A stretch of 64,000 nt of DNA from Rhizorhabdus wittichii RW1 (GTDB taxonomy: Bacteria > Pseudomonadota > Alphaproteobacteria > Sphingomonadales > Sphingomonadaceae). Location: NCBI GenBank assembly GCA_000016765.1, contig CP000699.1, positions 1,612,001 to 1,676,000 on the forward strand, given 5' to 3'. Numbering within the stretch: the stretch's first letter is position 1; each line of letters begins with the position of its first letter. The notes beneath the pieces are model-generated. The model saw only the letters and a program-made list of their open reading frames with translations. It was not told the DNA's origin and did no database searches. Below are positions 40,620 through 50,620 of the stretch, one piece after another. A program made the position numbers and the translations under genes.

Positions 40620-42833
40620 CTCCGCGAAGAAGCGCGCCTCGACCGCCGTCGCGCCGAGCGGCTCCGCCAGCAGGAAGCCCTGCAGCACGTCGCAGCCGAT
40701 GCTCGTCAGGAAGCGCCGCTGCTGCTCGGTCTCCACCCCCTCGGCGGTGGTTTCGAGCCCGCTCAGCCGCGCCAGGTCGACGATCGCCTGGATCACCGGG
40801 CTGCCCGCCTGGCCCGGCTGGATCGTCGACACGAAGCTGCGGTCGATCTTGATCCGGTCGACCTCGAAGCCGCGCAGGTGGCGGAAGGAGGAATAGCCGG
40901 TGCCGAAATCGTCGAGCGCGATCCGCACGCCGATGTCGCGCAGCCAGCCGAGATTGGCGCGGCACTTCTCGCTGCTGTCGACGAAGCTCGTCTCGGTGAT
41001 CTCCAGCTCGAGCCGGCTCGGGGACAGCCGGGTCCGCCGCAGGATCGCATAGACCCGCTCGGCCAGCGCCGGATTGCGAAGCTGCATCGCCGACAGGTTG
41101 ACCGAGATGGTGCCCGCCGGCCAGCGCGCCGCGACCAGGCAGGCCTGTTCGAGCACCCATTCGCCCAGCGTCTCGATCAGCCCGCACTCCTCGGCGACCG
41201 GCACGAACTGGGCGGGCAGCATCCGGCCGCGCACCGGATGGTCCCAGCGGATCAGCGCCTCGGCGCCGAGCAGCAGCCCGCTCTTGGCGGCGAAATAGGG
41301 CTGGTAGGCGATGTCGAGCCCTTCGCCGGTGCGCATCGCCTCGCGCAGCTCCGCCTCGATCTCGTGGCGATCGCGGATGCGTTCGCCCATCGTGTCGGCA
41401 TAGAAGCTGTGCCGGCGGCGGCCGCCCCGCTTGGCGTCGTAGAGCGCGATGTCGGCCTTGCGGACCAGCTCGACCCGGTCGAGCCCGTCCTGCGGGGCCA
41501 CCGCGACGCCGATGCTCGCGCCGATCAGCACCTCGCCATTGCCGAGGTCGATCGGCCGCGCCAGCGTCCGATGGATGCTGCGCGCGAGTTGCTCGGCGGT
41601 CGCCGCCGAATTGTCGGAGCCGTGGATGATCGCGAACTCGTCCCCGCCCAGCCGGGCGACGACATCGCCGGGCGCCAGCTCGCTCAATATGTCCGCCAGC
41701 GCGCGGATCAGCTGGTCGCCGGTCGGATGGCCGAGATGGTCGTTGACGTTCTTGAAATGGTCGAGATCGACATAGACCAGCGCCAGCGTCTCCCCGGTCA
41801 GGCAGATCTCGCCCAGTCGCTCGTTGAGCCGCCGCTCGAACAACGCGCGGTTGGCGAGCCCGGTCAGCGGATCATGGTCGGCCAGATGCTGGGCCTGCGA
41901 CTTGGCGGCGCTGAGCTGTCGCGTGCCGCGACTGATCCGGCGCAACAGCCAGGCGACCAGCGCGAAGACGAGCAGCAGCGATACGACCAGCACCGGGCCG
42001 ACCTGCCGCAGCATCGCGCGGCCGGGCCGGAAGGGCTCCCAGGCGAAATAGCCGATGCCCGCGCCCGATCGGGTCCGCAGCGCGACCGTGCTGTCTTCCG
42101 CGTCGCGCGGCGGCCGGCGCGAGAAATGGCCTCCTTCGAGCTGATAGCGGCGGGCGAGGTCGGCGATGAAGCTGCCGTCCAGATAGCGGATGCTGACATG
42201 GACATATTCCTTCCCCGGCGGCACCGGCCGCTCGCCGGTGTCGGTGACGATCGGCTTCGCGCTGACGATCGCGGGACGGCCATGGATGGTGGCGAGGTCG
42301 ATCGCGCCCGGAGAGAGGACCGTCCCCTGCCGCGATACCTTGGCGCCGGCGCGCATCTTGGCGCGCAGCTCGGCGATCAGCCCCCGGCCGGTCGTGCCGA
42401 TCGACCGGGCATAGCGCGCCGCGTCCTCGCGCCGGCCGCCGCGCATCGCATGAACCAGCCGATCCTGCGGGTCGACGATGAACACCTCGTCATGGCCGTA
42501 ATAGGTGTAGAGCCAGACGCCGAGATTATCGTCGATCCAGTCCTGGTCGATCGGCCGGCGCGCCAGTTGCTCGACCGCGTCGTCCCAGACGGTCGCCACC
42601 TCCTGGTCATGCGCGATCGATCGGAAATTCTGTTCGAGGACGGTGGCGATCAGCTTCTGCTGACGATCGATCGACAGTTCGTCAGCCTTGCGCGCGGCGT
42701 ACCAGAGGAAACCGCCGAGCATCGCCGCCATGAGCAGCACGATGAAGATCGTCCGCGCGATGATCTGGGAGGTGAGCGCCTCGCGCGGTTCGGTGCCCGC
42801 GCGATCGCCGAGGCGCACCAGCCCCGTCAGCAA
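40608..42833 (-). CDS. Membrane GGDEF-EAL cyclic-di-GMP protein with CHASE4-like sensor
   Basis: 741 residues. Transmembrane helix (about 25-48), extracytoplasmic CHASE4-like domain (about 50-270), second helix, GGDEF domain with intact RLGGDEFAI (about residue 395) and EAL domain with EALIRW (about 525), plus NLSAMQL, ELEITET and DDFGTGYSS catalytic motifs. Both cyclase and phosphodiesterase sites look intact, so net activity cannot be predicted. Stand-alone gene. Confidence 0.93.
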   Translation of the reverse strand: MLTGLVRLGDRAGTEPREALTSQIIARTIFIVLLMAAMLGGFLWYAARKADELSIDRQQKLIATVLEQNFRSIAHDQEVATVWDDAVEQLARRPIDQDWIDDNLGVWLYTYYGHDEVFIVDPQDRLVHAMRGGRREDAARYARSIGTTGRGLIAELRAKMRAGAKVSRQGTVLSPGAIDLATIHGRPAIVSAKPIVTDTGERPVPPGKEYVHVSIRYLDGSFIADLARRYQLEGGHFSRRPPRDAEDSTVALRTRSGAGIGYFAWEPFRPGRAMLRQVGPVLVVSLLLVFALVAWLLRRISRGTRQLSAAKSQAQHLADHDPLTGLANRALFERRLNERLGEICLTGETLALVYVDLDHFKNVNDHLGHPTGDQLIRALADILSELAPGDVVARLGGDEFAIIHGSDNSAATAEQLARSIHRTLARPIDLGNGEVLIGASIGVAVAPQDGLDRVELVRKADIALYDAKRGGRRRHSFYADTMGERIRDRHEIEAELREAMRTGEGLDIAYQPYFAAKSGLLLGAEALIRWDHPVRGRMLPAQFVPVAEECGLIETLGEWVLEQACLVAARWPAGTISVNLSAMQLRNPALAERVYAILRRTRLSPSRLELEITETSFVDSSEKCRANLGWLRDIGVRIALDDFGTGYSSFRHLRGFEVDRIKIDRSFVSTIQPGQAGSPVIQAIVDLARLSGLETTAEGVETEQQRRFLTSIGCDVLQGFLLAEPLGATAVEARFFAELHQ

Positions 42834-42941
42834 GATATCGACCCGTTACGCCACATCACCACGAATCGCCGGCTCCTCGCCGCCATCCTATCGCCCGGCG
42901 CCGGCTTTGGCCATCGAGAGCGCTCCGCCTGGCCGGGGCGA

Positions 42942-43115
42942 TCAGGGCCTCACGCCGAGCGCCTCGTCGATCGCCTGGGCTTCGCGATCGAACATCGCGG
43001 CCATGGCGGCCAGCCGCTCGCGTTCCGCCTCGTCGGCGGTGTTGTGGGCCAGCAGGCGCGCCCTGGCCGCTTCACGCCGCAGCCGCGCGGCGGAGCCCTT
43101 CGATCGATCCGGCAT
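42942..43115 (-). CDS. Small charged helical protein (57 aa), coupled to the dienelactone hydrolase gene
   Basis: MPDRSKGSAARLRREAARA... with many Ala, Arg and Glu residues and a predicted helical pattern; no signal or membrane segment. Its ATG lies five bases after the hydrolase stop, which suggests translational coupling. No family is recognised; the evidence is spacing, codon use like its neighbours and an intact frame. Confidence 0.5.
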   Translation of the reverse strand: MPDRSKGSAARLRREAARARLLAHNTADEAERERLAAMAAMFDREAQAIDEALGVRP

Positions 43116-43120
43116 GGCGG

Positions 43121-43849
43121 TCAGGCGGCCTTGCCGAATATCTCGCCGAAGAAGGCGATCATCTCGTCCCAGGAGCGCCGGTCGGCGGCCGCGTCGTAGC
43201 GGGCGAAATCGGGCATTCCCATCGCGTCGGCGTCCTTGTTGGTGAAGCTGTGGACCACGCCGCCATAGAGCTTCATCTGCCAGTCGACCTTGCCGGCGCG
43301 CATCTCCGCCTCGAAGGCGGCGCGCTGCTCGGGGGGAATCCCCGGATCGTCGGCGCCGATCAGCACCAATATCCGCGCCCTTATGTCCTTCGCGTCCTGC
43401 GGCCGTCCGGTCGCGAGGCCGCTATGGAAGCCGACCACGCCCGCGATCGGCGCGCCGCCGCGCGCCAGTTCGAGCGACATGGTGCCGCCGAAGCAATAGC
43501 CGATCGAGGCGATCCGCGCCGGATCGACCTCGTCCCGGCCGAGCAGCGCCTCGAAGCCGCCGCCGGCGCGCGCGCGGATCCGCTCGGGCGCCTCGCGCAG
43601 CGGGCCGAACAGCGCCATCATCTGCTCGCGATCGGCCATGAACCGACCTTCGCCATAGAGGTCGCAGGCCAGCGCGGCATAGCCGAGCCCGGCCAGCCGG
43701 CGCGCCCGCTCCTTGGCATGATCGCCCAGGCCGAAGGCTTCGGGGAAGACCAGCACGCCGGGCCGCCGGCCGCTCTGCGCGGGATCGACGAAGAGGTGGC
43801 TTTCCATACGCAGGCCGTCGGCCTCGTAGGTCAGAATTTCGGTGTGCAT
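43121..43849 (-). CDS. Dienelactone hydrolase family protein
   Basis: 242-residue alpha/beta hydrolase. The nucleophile Cys is in IGYCFGGTMS, the Asp in LIGADDPGIP and the His in GGVVHSFT, the Cys-Asp-His triad of this family. The start at 43849 has GGGGAGAG upstream. Dienelactone hydrolases open lactones in chloroaromatic breakdown, but many paralogues act on other esters; no aromatic pathway gene is nearby. Confidence 0.9.
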   Translation of the reverse strand: MHTEILTYEADGLRMESHLFVDPAQSGRRPGVLVFPEAFGLGDHAKERARRLAGLGYAALACDLYGEGRFMADREQMMALFGPLREAPERIRARAGGGFEALLGRDEVDPARIASIGYCFGGTMSLELARGGAPIAGVVGFHSGLATGRPQDAKDIRARILVLIGADDPGIPPEQRAAFEAEMRAGKVDWQMKLYGGVVHSFTNKDADAMGMPDFARYDAAADRRSWDEMIAFFGEIFGKAA

Positions 43850-44005
43850 GACTCTCCCCATTCGACCTTCCCACCCCAGATCGCCTGTTAAGCATGTCAC
43901 GAGCCGTACACAATCGCTGCTTTTCGCCTCTTCTGATCCATCTCGGACCAATAAGGGACGGGTCGGCCTCCCGGTCCTCCGCCCCCTTTCGAATCCCGAA
44001 ATATC

Positions 44006-45001
44006 CTACCGGCGCATGAACCCCATCCAGCGGAGCAGCAGATAGGTCGCGCCCGCCGCGGCGCAGGCGAGCAGGGTGGCGAGGAAGGTGCCGTGCGACG
44101 TCTGCGCCCAGGGCAGGCCGCCGGTGTTCATGCCGAACAGGCCGGTGACGAAGGTCGCCGGCAGCAACAGGGCGGTCATGATCGACAGGATGTAGAGATT
44201 CTGGTTGGTGCGCTGGTCGACCTGGGTCTCGATCTCCTCGCGGAGCTGGCGGAGCTGGCGCTGGACGCCCTCGACGTCGGCGTCGAGCGACTGGAGCCGC
44301 TGCGACAGCTTCTCGACGGTGGCGAGCAGCGCCTCGGGAAGCTCCTCGTCCTCTTCGAGGCGCCGGAACACCGTGCTCATCCCGGCGAGCATCCGGTGGA
44401 GCTGGGCGAGCCGCCGCCGGATCGCGATCAGGCTCCGCGCGGTCGGCGCGTTGACGTCGTTGAGGAAGCCGTCCTCGGCGCGCTGCACCTCGCCGCTCAG
44501 GTCGCGGACCTCGGCGGACAGCCCCTCGGCGATGGTGGTGACGAGCAGGTCGAGCGCATCGCTCGGCTCCTCGATGCGGCGGCCATGCGTCAGCCGGTTG
44601 CGGACATTGTCGGCCGAACGGATCGGGTGGAGCCGCGCGGTGATCATCATCACCGGGGTCAGCGCCATCCGGATCGCGCCGACCTGGGTGCTGCGCTGCT
44701 CGAAATCGCGCTCGAAATCGTGGAGCACGCAACCGACCACGCCCTCGTCGACCAGCGCGCGCTGGTGGTTGTCGCCGGCCAGCAACAGTTCCTTGACGTC
44801 CTCGGGCAGCGTCTCCAGCCGGTTGATCCAGCTCGCCGTCCCCTGATGCGCCAGGCTGAGGTGCAGCCAGCGGAAGCCACCGCCCTTCTCCTCGCACCGC
44901 TCCGTCGGGTGCGCGCCGGCCGCGTCGAGGTCGAACCCCCAGATCAGCCCCGGCGCCGCCGGGAACGGCGTGATCGGCAATGGATCGCTGTTCGTCGGCA
45001 C
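44006..45001 (-). CDS. CorA/ZntB-family divalent metal transporter
   Basis: 331 residues. Long N-terminal cytoplasmic domain, helical stalk, and two C-terminal transmembrane helices with the signature GLFGMNTGG between them. The WGFDLDAAGAH start and WLHLSLAHQ pattern fit the ZntB branch (zinc, proton-coupled). The start is a GTG at 45001; the longer frame upstream overlaps the divergent gene's leader and looks non-coding. Confidence 0.88.
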   Translation of the reverse strand: MPTNSDPLPITPFPAAPGLIWGFDLDAAGAHPTERCEEKGGGFRWLHLSLAHQGTASWINRLETLPEDVKELLLAGDNHQRALVDEGVVGCVLHDFERDFEQRSTQVGAIRMALTPVMMITARLHPIRSADNVRNRLTHGRRIEEPSDALDLLVTTIAEGLSAEVRDLSGEVQRAEDGFLNDVNAPTARSLIAIRRRLAQLHRMLAGMSTVFRRLEEDEELPEALLATVEKLSQRLQSLDADVEGVQRQLRQLREEIETQVDQRTNQNLYILSIMTALLLPATFVTGLFGMNTGGLPWAQTSHGTFLATLLACAAAGATYLLLRWMGFMRR

Positions 45002-45155
45002 GTCCCGGCCTCGCTCCGTCCCTGCGCCCCGCGCATCCGGCGCGTCCCGCCGAATCGCCGTGCGACGCTTCGGGCACAGCTTAGCCGCGAACGGTGACAA
45101 GGGGGAACGATGCAAGGAAGGCTGGCATGACCGCGCGATCCCGATAGAAGCGGCG

Positions 45156-46559
45156 ATGGTGGGCGACGATCCGAATCCTCCTTCCGGCTGGAAACCCTGG
45201 CTGGCGCTTGCGCTGCCGATGGCGCTGGGCCTCGCGCTGCGCATCGCCGCGGCGCAAGGCGACTATTGGCTCGACGAGGCCTGGGCCGCGCTGTTCGCGC
45301 GCGATGCGCGGACGCCCGGCGAGATGCTGCTCGCGATCGGCCATGGCCATGGCGACCTGCTCACCATCGCCTGGCTGCAATTCGTCGGCTGGGGCGGATC
45401 GCCGCTGCTCGGCCGCGCGCTGTCGATCGCCTGCGGCACCGCTGCGATCGGCGTCGCCGGGCTGATCGGGCTGCGGCGCGGACCGGGCGCCGCGCTGCTG
45501 ACCGCGACGATGGCCGCCGTCTCGCCGATCCTCGTCACCTACGGGTCCGAGGCGAGCGGCCATGCGGCGACGCTGCTGGCCCTGCTCGCCTCGATCTGGA
45601 TGGTCGACCGCGCGTTGTTCGGCCGGCCGCTGCGCCACGCCGCCGCATGGCTGAGCCTCGCCGCCCTGCTCGGCATGCTCGCGCATGTGTCGATGCTGTC
45701 CGGCGTCGCGGCGCTGAGCGGCTGGGTGCTGATCGAGCGCGGACGGCAGATGCCGGCCGGCCGCGCGCTGGCCGCCACCGCCCGGCTGATGGGCGGGCCG
45801 GTCGCCGCAGCGGTCGCGGCGCTCCTCATCGTCCTGCTCGGGACCTATGCCGGCGCGGACGGGCCATGGATCGGCGGCCGCGCCGCCTTCACCTGGCCCG
45901 GCTTCCTCGACGCGCTCGTCCACATGCTGGCCTTCACGATCGGCTGGACGCCGCTGATCGGCCTGCCGATGCTGGCGCTGCTGCTGCTTCCGCTGACGGT
46001 GCGGCGGAAGGGGCCGCTCGCCGACCGGGCGCCCTTCTTCCTGATCGCGATCCTCGGCTTTCCGCTGCTGGTGGCGCTGCTCCGCCCCGACGGCAGCGCC
46101 CTTCCCGGCTATTATCTGCTCGTCCCGGTCGCGCTGCTACTGCTGATCGCCGACCTGCTGGCGGCGCTGATCGCGCGGGAGAAGCAGGCGGCGGCTGTCG
46201 CGGCCGGCATGATCCTGGTCGCCGGCCTGGTCGCCGACGCGGCGATCATCGGCAGCCGGCGCGGCGATCCCGGCCCGGCGGTCGATGCGATGATCCGCCG
46301 CGCGCCGGGCGGCGCGGCGGTGCTGCTCGACCATGGCGCCGACAGCGCGGTGCTCGAAAGCGCGGCGGCGTCGCGGGTCTATCAGCTCCTCGCGCTGGAG
46401 AGCTGCGCGCCCGCCCGCTTCGTCTATCTGTCGAGCGACGGCACCCGTCCCCTGCCGCTCGCCGCGCTGCGCTGCGGCGCCGCCTTCCGCCCGATCGCCG
46501 CGGGCCATGCCGCCGGGCTGTCGGGCATGGACTGGCAGCTGTACGAGCGGGTGCGATGA
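45156..46559 (+). CDS. Polytopic membrane protein, GT39/ArnT-like glycosyltransferase candidate
   Basis: 467 residues with about 10-12 transmembrane segments. The first periplasmic loop carries YWLDEAWAALFARD, resembling the catalytic acidic motif of GT-C fold glycosyltransferases (PMT/ArnT), followed by a pattern of helices and a soluble C-terminus. The donor and acceptor are unknown. It is divergent from the CorA gene with 154 bases between; the start codon choice is uncertain. Confidence 0.65.
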   Translation: MVGDDPNPPSGWKPWLALALPMALGLALRIAAAQGDYWLDEAWAALFARDARTPGEMLLAIGHGHGDLLTIAWLQFVGWGGSPLLGRALSIACGTAAIGVAGLIGLRRGPGAALLTATMAAVSPILVTYGSEASGHAATLLALLASIWMVDRALFGRPLRHAAAWLSLAALLGMLAHVSMLSGVAALSGWVLIERGRQMPAGRALAATARLMGGPVAAAVAALLIVLLGTYAGADGPWIGGRAAFTWPGFLDALVHMLAFTIGWTPLIGLPMLALLLLPLTVRRKGPLADRAPFFLIAILGFPLLVALLRPDGSALPGYYLLVPVALLLLIADLLAALIAREKQAAAVAAGMILVAGLVADAAIIGSRRGDPGPAVDAMIRRAPGGAAVLLDHGADSAVLESAAASRVYQLLALESCAPARFVYLSSDGTRPLPLAALRCGAAFRPIAAGHAAGLSGMDWQLYERVR

Positions 46560-46577
46560 GACGGGGCCAAGGCGTCG

Positions 46578-46591
46578 CGGTTTCGAAACCG
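46578..46591. repeat. 14-bp perfect palindrome upstream of the FecI gene
   Basis: CGGTTTCGAAACCG lies 18 bases past the GT39-like stop and about 120 bases before the sigma-factor start. Could be an operator or a stem; no T-run follows. Confidence 0.4.
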
Positions 46592-46710
46592 TCTGGAGCA
46601 AGGGAGGCCGTCGCTCCTCGAAGGGATTGGCACCATGCCATCGCGCCGTGTACAGCGCCGTCCCTAGGGGCCCGGACCCCAATTCCGTGTGCGGAGAAGC
46701 GAGCGGGGAC

Positions 46711-47223
46711 ATGAGCAGCACCGGCCTGGAGGCCGTCTTCCTGTCGAGCCGGGGCCGGCTGCTCGCCTTCCTGCGCGCGCATGGGGCGGGCGACGCGGCC
46801 GAGGACCTGCTGCAGGAATTGTGGCTGAAGGTCTCGTCGGCGCCGGCCGGGCCGATCGCCCAGCCGCTCTCCTATCTCTACCGCGCCGCCAACAACCTGA
46901 TGCTGGACCGCTATCGGTCGCAGCAGCAGGCGACCAAGCGCGACCAGGACTGGACCGAGGCCGCCACCACCGTTCCCGGCCAGTCCGACGAGCCCTCGAC
47001 CGAACGGCGGCTGATCGCGCGCGAGCAGCTCCGCCTCGCCCAGGCGGCGCTCGACGCGCTGGGCGAGCGGCCCGCCGCGATCTTCCGCCGCCACCGCATC
47101 GACGGGGTCGGCCAGCGCGAGATCGCCGACGAGTTCGGGGTCAGCATCAGCACGGTCGAAAGCGACCTGCGCCGCGCCTATCGCGCGATGATCGAGCTGA
47201 GGAGCAGCTTCGATGAGGGATGA
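46711..47223 (+). CDS. FecI-type ECF sigma factor
   Basis: 170 residues. Region 2 (GDAAEDLLQELWLKV ... YLYRAANNLMLDRYRS) and region 4 (GVGQREIADEFGVSISTVESDLRRAYRAM) are clear. It heads a sigma, FecR and TonB-receptor cassette; in such systems a signal from the receptor via FecR releases the sigma factor to transcribe the receptor gene. Its stop lies 41 bases before the chosen FecR start. Confidence 0.92.
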   Translation: MSSTGLEAVFLSSRGRLLAFLRAHGAGDAAEDLLQELWLKVSSAPAGPIAQPLSYLYRAANNLMLDRYRSQQQATKRDQDWTEAATTVPGQSDEPSTERRLIAREQLRLAQAALDALGERPAAIFRRHRIDGVGQREIADEFGVSISTVESDLRRAYRAMIELRSSFDEG

Positions 47224-47264
47224 GCCGGTCGATTCCGTCCTGCCTATCAGGGAGCCGTTTTTTC

Positions 47265-48212
47265 ATGGCTGAGGACAGGCACGATATGGAAACCGCGGCA
47301 CTCGACTGGGTGATCCGCCAGCGCGACCCCGGCTTCGACGGCTGGGAGGAATTCGAGGCATGGCTGGCCGGCGATCCGGCGCGGGCCGAAGCCTATCATC
47401 GCCTGGCGATCGCCGATCAGGACATGGCTGCTCTGCTCGCCGCCGCGCCGCCGGTTCCGGCAGAGGTTCCGTCCAACGTCGTCCCGCTGCGGCGCCCGGG
47501 GCTGAACCGCCGCGCCTGGCTGGGCGGCGCGATCGCGGCATCGGTCGCGGGCCTGATCGGCTTCGGCATGATCGAGCGCCAGCCGTCGCTCTACCAGATC
47601 GAGACCGCGCCGGGCATGCGCCGCACCGTCACCCTCGACGACGGCAGCCGGATCGCGCTCAACGGCGGCACCCGCATCACCCTCGACCGCAAGGACCCGC
47701 GCCACGCGACGCTGGAGCGGGGCGAGGCGCTGTTCGACGTGGTCCATGACGACGATGCGCCGTTCAAGGTGCTGGTCGGCGACGCGACGCTGGTCGACGT
47801 CGGCACCAGCTTCAACGTCGTCCGCGACGGCAGCGTCACCGCCGTCCAGGTCGCCGAGGGCGCGGTCGTCTACAATCCCGACAGCGAGGCGGTGCGGCTC
47901 GACGCCGGCCGCCGCCTGCGCGCGGTCGACGGCGATCCGCACATCGAGCTCGCCGCCGTTGCGCCCGGCGCGGTCGCCGGCTGGCGCGAGGGGCGGCTGA
48001 TCTACGACGGCCAGACCATGGCCGACGTCGCCGCCGACCTCAGCCGCTGGTCGGGCGAGACCGTCCGCGCCGACCCGCGCGTCGCCGGCCAGCGCTTCCG
48101 CGGCGTGCTGAGCCTGGGCCGGGACGACGACGTCGCCGGGCTCGCCGCGCTGCTCGACGTCGACGTCCGCCGCAGCGGGCGGGAATGGATATTGTCGCCC
48201 CGGACCCCGTGA
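47265..48212 (+). CDS. FecR-type membrane anti-sigma regulator
   Basis: 315 residues from the ATG at 47265. N-terminal cytoplasmic sigma-binding domain (ETAALDWVIRQRDPGFDGWEEFEAWL), a transmembrane helix (AWLGGAIAASVAGLIGFG, about residues 82-100), the periplasmic FecR domain (GMRRTVTLDDGSRIALNGGTRI) and a C-terminal DUF4974-like segment. An ATG at 47220 overlapping the sigma stop is an alternative start, but AGGGAG supports 47265. It ends inside the start of the receptor gene. Confidence 0.9.
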   Translation: MAEDRHDMETAALDWVIRQRDPGFDGWEEFEAWLAGDPARAEAYHRLAIADQDMAALLAAAPPVPAEVPSNVVPLRRPGLNRRAWLGGAIAASVAGLIGFGMIERQPSLYQIETAPGMRRTVTLDDGSRIALNGGTRITLDRKDPRHATLERGEALFDVVHDDDAPFKVLVGDATLVDVGTSFNVVRDGSVTAVQVAEGAVVYNPDSEAVRLDAGRRLRAVDGDPHIELAAVAPGAVAGWREGRLIYDGQTMADVAADLSRWSGETVRADPRVAGQRFRGVLSLGRDDDVAGLAALLDVDVRRSGREWILSPRTP

Positions 48213-50614
48213 AGCGCGCCCTCGCCCTCGCCAGCATATCGCTGCTCGTCGTGGCCGCCCCTGCCGGCGCCGCGGAAAGGGCGGCGCTCGACCTGCCGGC
48301 GGGCCGGCTGAGCGACGCGGTGGCGGCGCTCGCGGCGCAGACCGGGGCCAGCATCAGCGTCACCGACGGATCGATCTGGGCGATGCGCGTGGCGCCGCTG
48401 CGCGGCCGGATGAGCGCGGAGGACGCGCTGCGCCGCCTGTTGCGCGGCAGCCGCGCCCGGCTCGTCGTGCTCGGCGACCGGAGCTTCCGCATCGTCGCCG
48501 CGCGGGATGCCGCCGCGCCGCCCAGGTCCGCCCGCCCCGCGCCCCCCGCCGCGATCGTCGAGGGCGAGGAGCCGCCGATCATCGTCACCGCCTCGAAGCG
48601 GGACACGCGGCTGCGCGACTTCCCCGGATCGGTCAGCATCCTCGACGGCGCCGACCTGACCTTCGGCGGAGAGCAGGGGATGGAATCGGTGCTGGCCCGC
48701 GTCGCCAGCCTGTCCTCGACCCATCTCGGCGCCGGCCGCAACAAGCTGTTCATCCGCGGCATCGCCGATTCGAGCTTCACCGGGCCGACCCAGGCGACGG
48801 TGGGCCAGTATCTGGGCGACATGCGGCTGACCTACAACGCGCCCGATCCCGACCTGCGCCTCTACGACATCCGGTCGGTCGAGATCCTCGAAGGGCCGCA
48901 GGGCACGCTCTACGGCGCCGGATCGCTCGGCGGGATCATCCGCATCGTCCGCAACCCGCCCCGGCTCGGCCAGTTCGGCGGCGCGCTGTCGGCGGGCGCC
49001 TCGGTCACCGCGCATGGCGATCCCTCCGGCGATCTCGGCGGCATGCTCAACCTGCCGGTGATCGGCGACCGGGTGGCGCTGCGCGCCGTCGCCTACGGGC
49101 TGCGCGAGGGCGGCTATATCGACGATGTCTGGCGGCAGAAGAAGGACATCAACCGCACCCGCATCGCCGGCGGTCGGGCGACGCTCCGGATCGATGCCGG
49201 CGACGGCTGGACCGTCGACCTCGGCGGCGTCTACCAGGACAATGAGGGCCGCGACAGCCAATATGCCGACCGCAGCCTCGGCGGCCTGAAGCGGTCGAGC
49301 CGGACGCCGGGCGGCTTCGACGGCAATTACGCGCTGGGCGAACTGGTCGTCGCCAAGAGCTGGGACGGGCTGTCCTTCCTCTCCTCGACCGGGCTGGTCC
49401 GCCAGAAGCTGGACGAACGCTACGACGCCAGCATGAACGGGGCGGAGCGCCTGTTCACCCAGCGCAACCACACCCGGATGTTCGCGACCGAGAACCGGCT
49501 GTGGCGACCGACCCGCGACGGTTTCGGCTGGGTGATCGGCGCCAGCTACACCCACAACCGCACCGATCTCGACCGGTCGCTGGGCCCGGTCGGCGTGCCG
49601 GTCGCGGTCACCGGCGTGTCGAACCGCATCCGCGAGACCACGGTCTACGGCGAGGCGAGCGTCGAGCCGGTGCGCGGGCTGACCGTCACCGGCGGCGCGC
49701 GCTACACCTGGTCGAAGCTGGGCGGCGGCGCCGACGATCCTCTGCCGGTCTTCCTGCCCAGCCTGGAGGCGGCGCGCGCGGCGATCGTCGCCAGCCGCAA
49801 GGAGAACAGGCTGCTGCCGTCGGCCTCTGTCTCGGCCGCGCTGCTGCCGCGGCTGATCGTCTATGCGCGCTACCAGCAGGGGTTCCGGCCCGGCGGCCTG
49901 GCGATCGAGGGCGGCTTCGTCCGCCGCTTCCGCAACGACCATGTCGCGACGATGGAGACGGGCCTGCGCTACGGCGTGCGTGGCGACGATCCGTTCGACC
50001 TGTCGCTGAGCCTGTCCTACACCGACTGGCAGGACATCCAGGCCGACTTCATCGACAGTGGCGGGCTGCCCACCACCGACAATATCGGCGACGGCCGCAT
50101 CTATTCGCTGAGCGCGGCGCTGGGCTGGGCGCCGCTGCCCGGCCTGATCTTCGACGCCGCCGCGACCTATAACGACAGCCGCGTCACCGATCCGTCGCCG
50201 TCGCTGCTGTTCGCGCTCGCCTCGGCGGCGGTCAGCGACAAGACCGGCGCCTTCACCGGCGGGCAGAGCCGCATCCCCAACGTCGCGCGCTTCACCACGC
50301 GGATCGGCTTCGACTATCGCACCCCGGTCTCCGACGCGCTCGAGCTGCGGCTCAACGGCTGGGTCCGCTATATCGGCAAGTCGCGGCTCGGCATCGGCCC
50401 GATCCTCGGCGACCTCCAGGGCGACTATCTCGACACCGCGCTGACCGCGCGGATCGGCCGTCCCGATTTCGGCGTCAGCCTGGGCGTCACCAACCTGACC
50501 GACGCGATCGGCAACCGCTTCGCGCTGGGCACCCCCTTCCAGGCCTCGGGCGGCCGGCAGATCACCCCGCTGCGCCCGCGCACCATCCGCATCGGCCTCG
50601 ACAAGAGCTTCTGA
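48209..50614 (+). CDS. TonB-dependent receptor with STN signalling domain (FecA-type)
   Basis: About 801 residues. A GTG at 48209 overlapping the FecR stop (GTGA) gives a standard signal peptide (KRALALASISLLVVAAPAGAA); an ATG at 48185 is the alternative. The STN domain (residues about 25-100, LDLPAGRLSDAVAALAAQTGASI) talks to FecR, then a TonB box, plug (QGMESVLARVASLSST, LYGAGSLGGIIRI) and barrel ending in a C-terminal Phe. The substrate is probably a siderophore or other ferric complex by class, but this is not shown. Confidence 0.9.
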   Translation: MKRALALASISLLVVAAPAGAAERAALDLPAGRLSDAVAALAAQTGASISVTDGSIWAMRVAPLRGRMSAEDALRRLLRGSRARLVVLGDRSFRIVAARDAAAPPRSARPAPPAAIVEGEEPPIIVTASKRDTRLRDFPGSVSILDGADLTFGGEQGMESVLARVASLSSTHLGAGRNKLFIRGIADSSFTGPTQATVGQYLGDMRLTYNAPDPDLRLYDIRSVEILEGPQGTLYGAGSLGGIIRIVRNPPRLGQFGGALSAGASVTAHGDPSGDLGGMLNLPVIGDRVALRAVAYGLREGGYIDDVWRQKKDINRTRIAGGRATLRIDAGDGWTVDLGGVYQDNEGRDSQYADRSLGGLKRSSRTPGGFDGNYALGELVVAKSWDGLSFLSSTGLVRQKLDERYDASMNGAERLFTQRNHTRMFATENRLWRPTRDGFGWVIGASYTHNRTDLDRSLGPVGVPVAVTGVSNRIRETTVYGEASVEPVRGLTVTGGARYTWSKLGGGADDPLPVFLPSLEAARAAIVASRKENRLLPSASVSAALLPRLIVYARYQQGFRPGGLAIEGGFVRRFRNDHVATMETGLRYGVRGDDPFDLSLSLSYTDWQDIQADFIDSGGLPTTDNIGDGRIYSLSAALGWAPLPGLIFDAAATYNDSRVTDPSPSLLFALASAAVSDKTGAFTGGQSRIPNVARFTTRIGFDYRTPVSDALELRLNGWVRYIGKSRLGIGPILGDLQGDYLDTALTARIGRPDFGVSLGVTNLTDAIGNRFALGTPFQASGGRQITPLRPRTIRIGLDKSF

Positions 50615-50620
50615 GCGACG

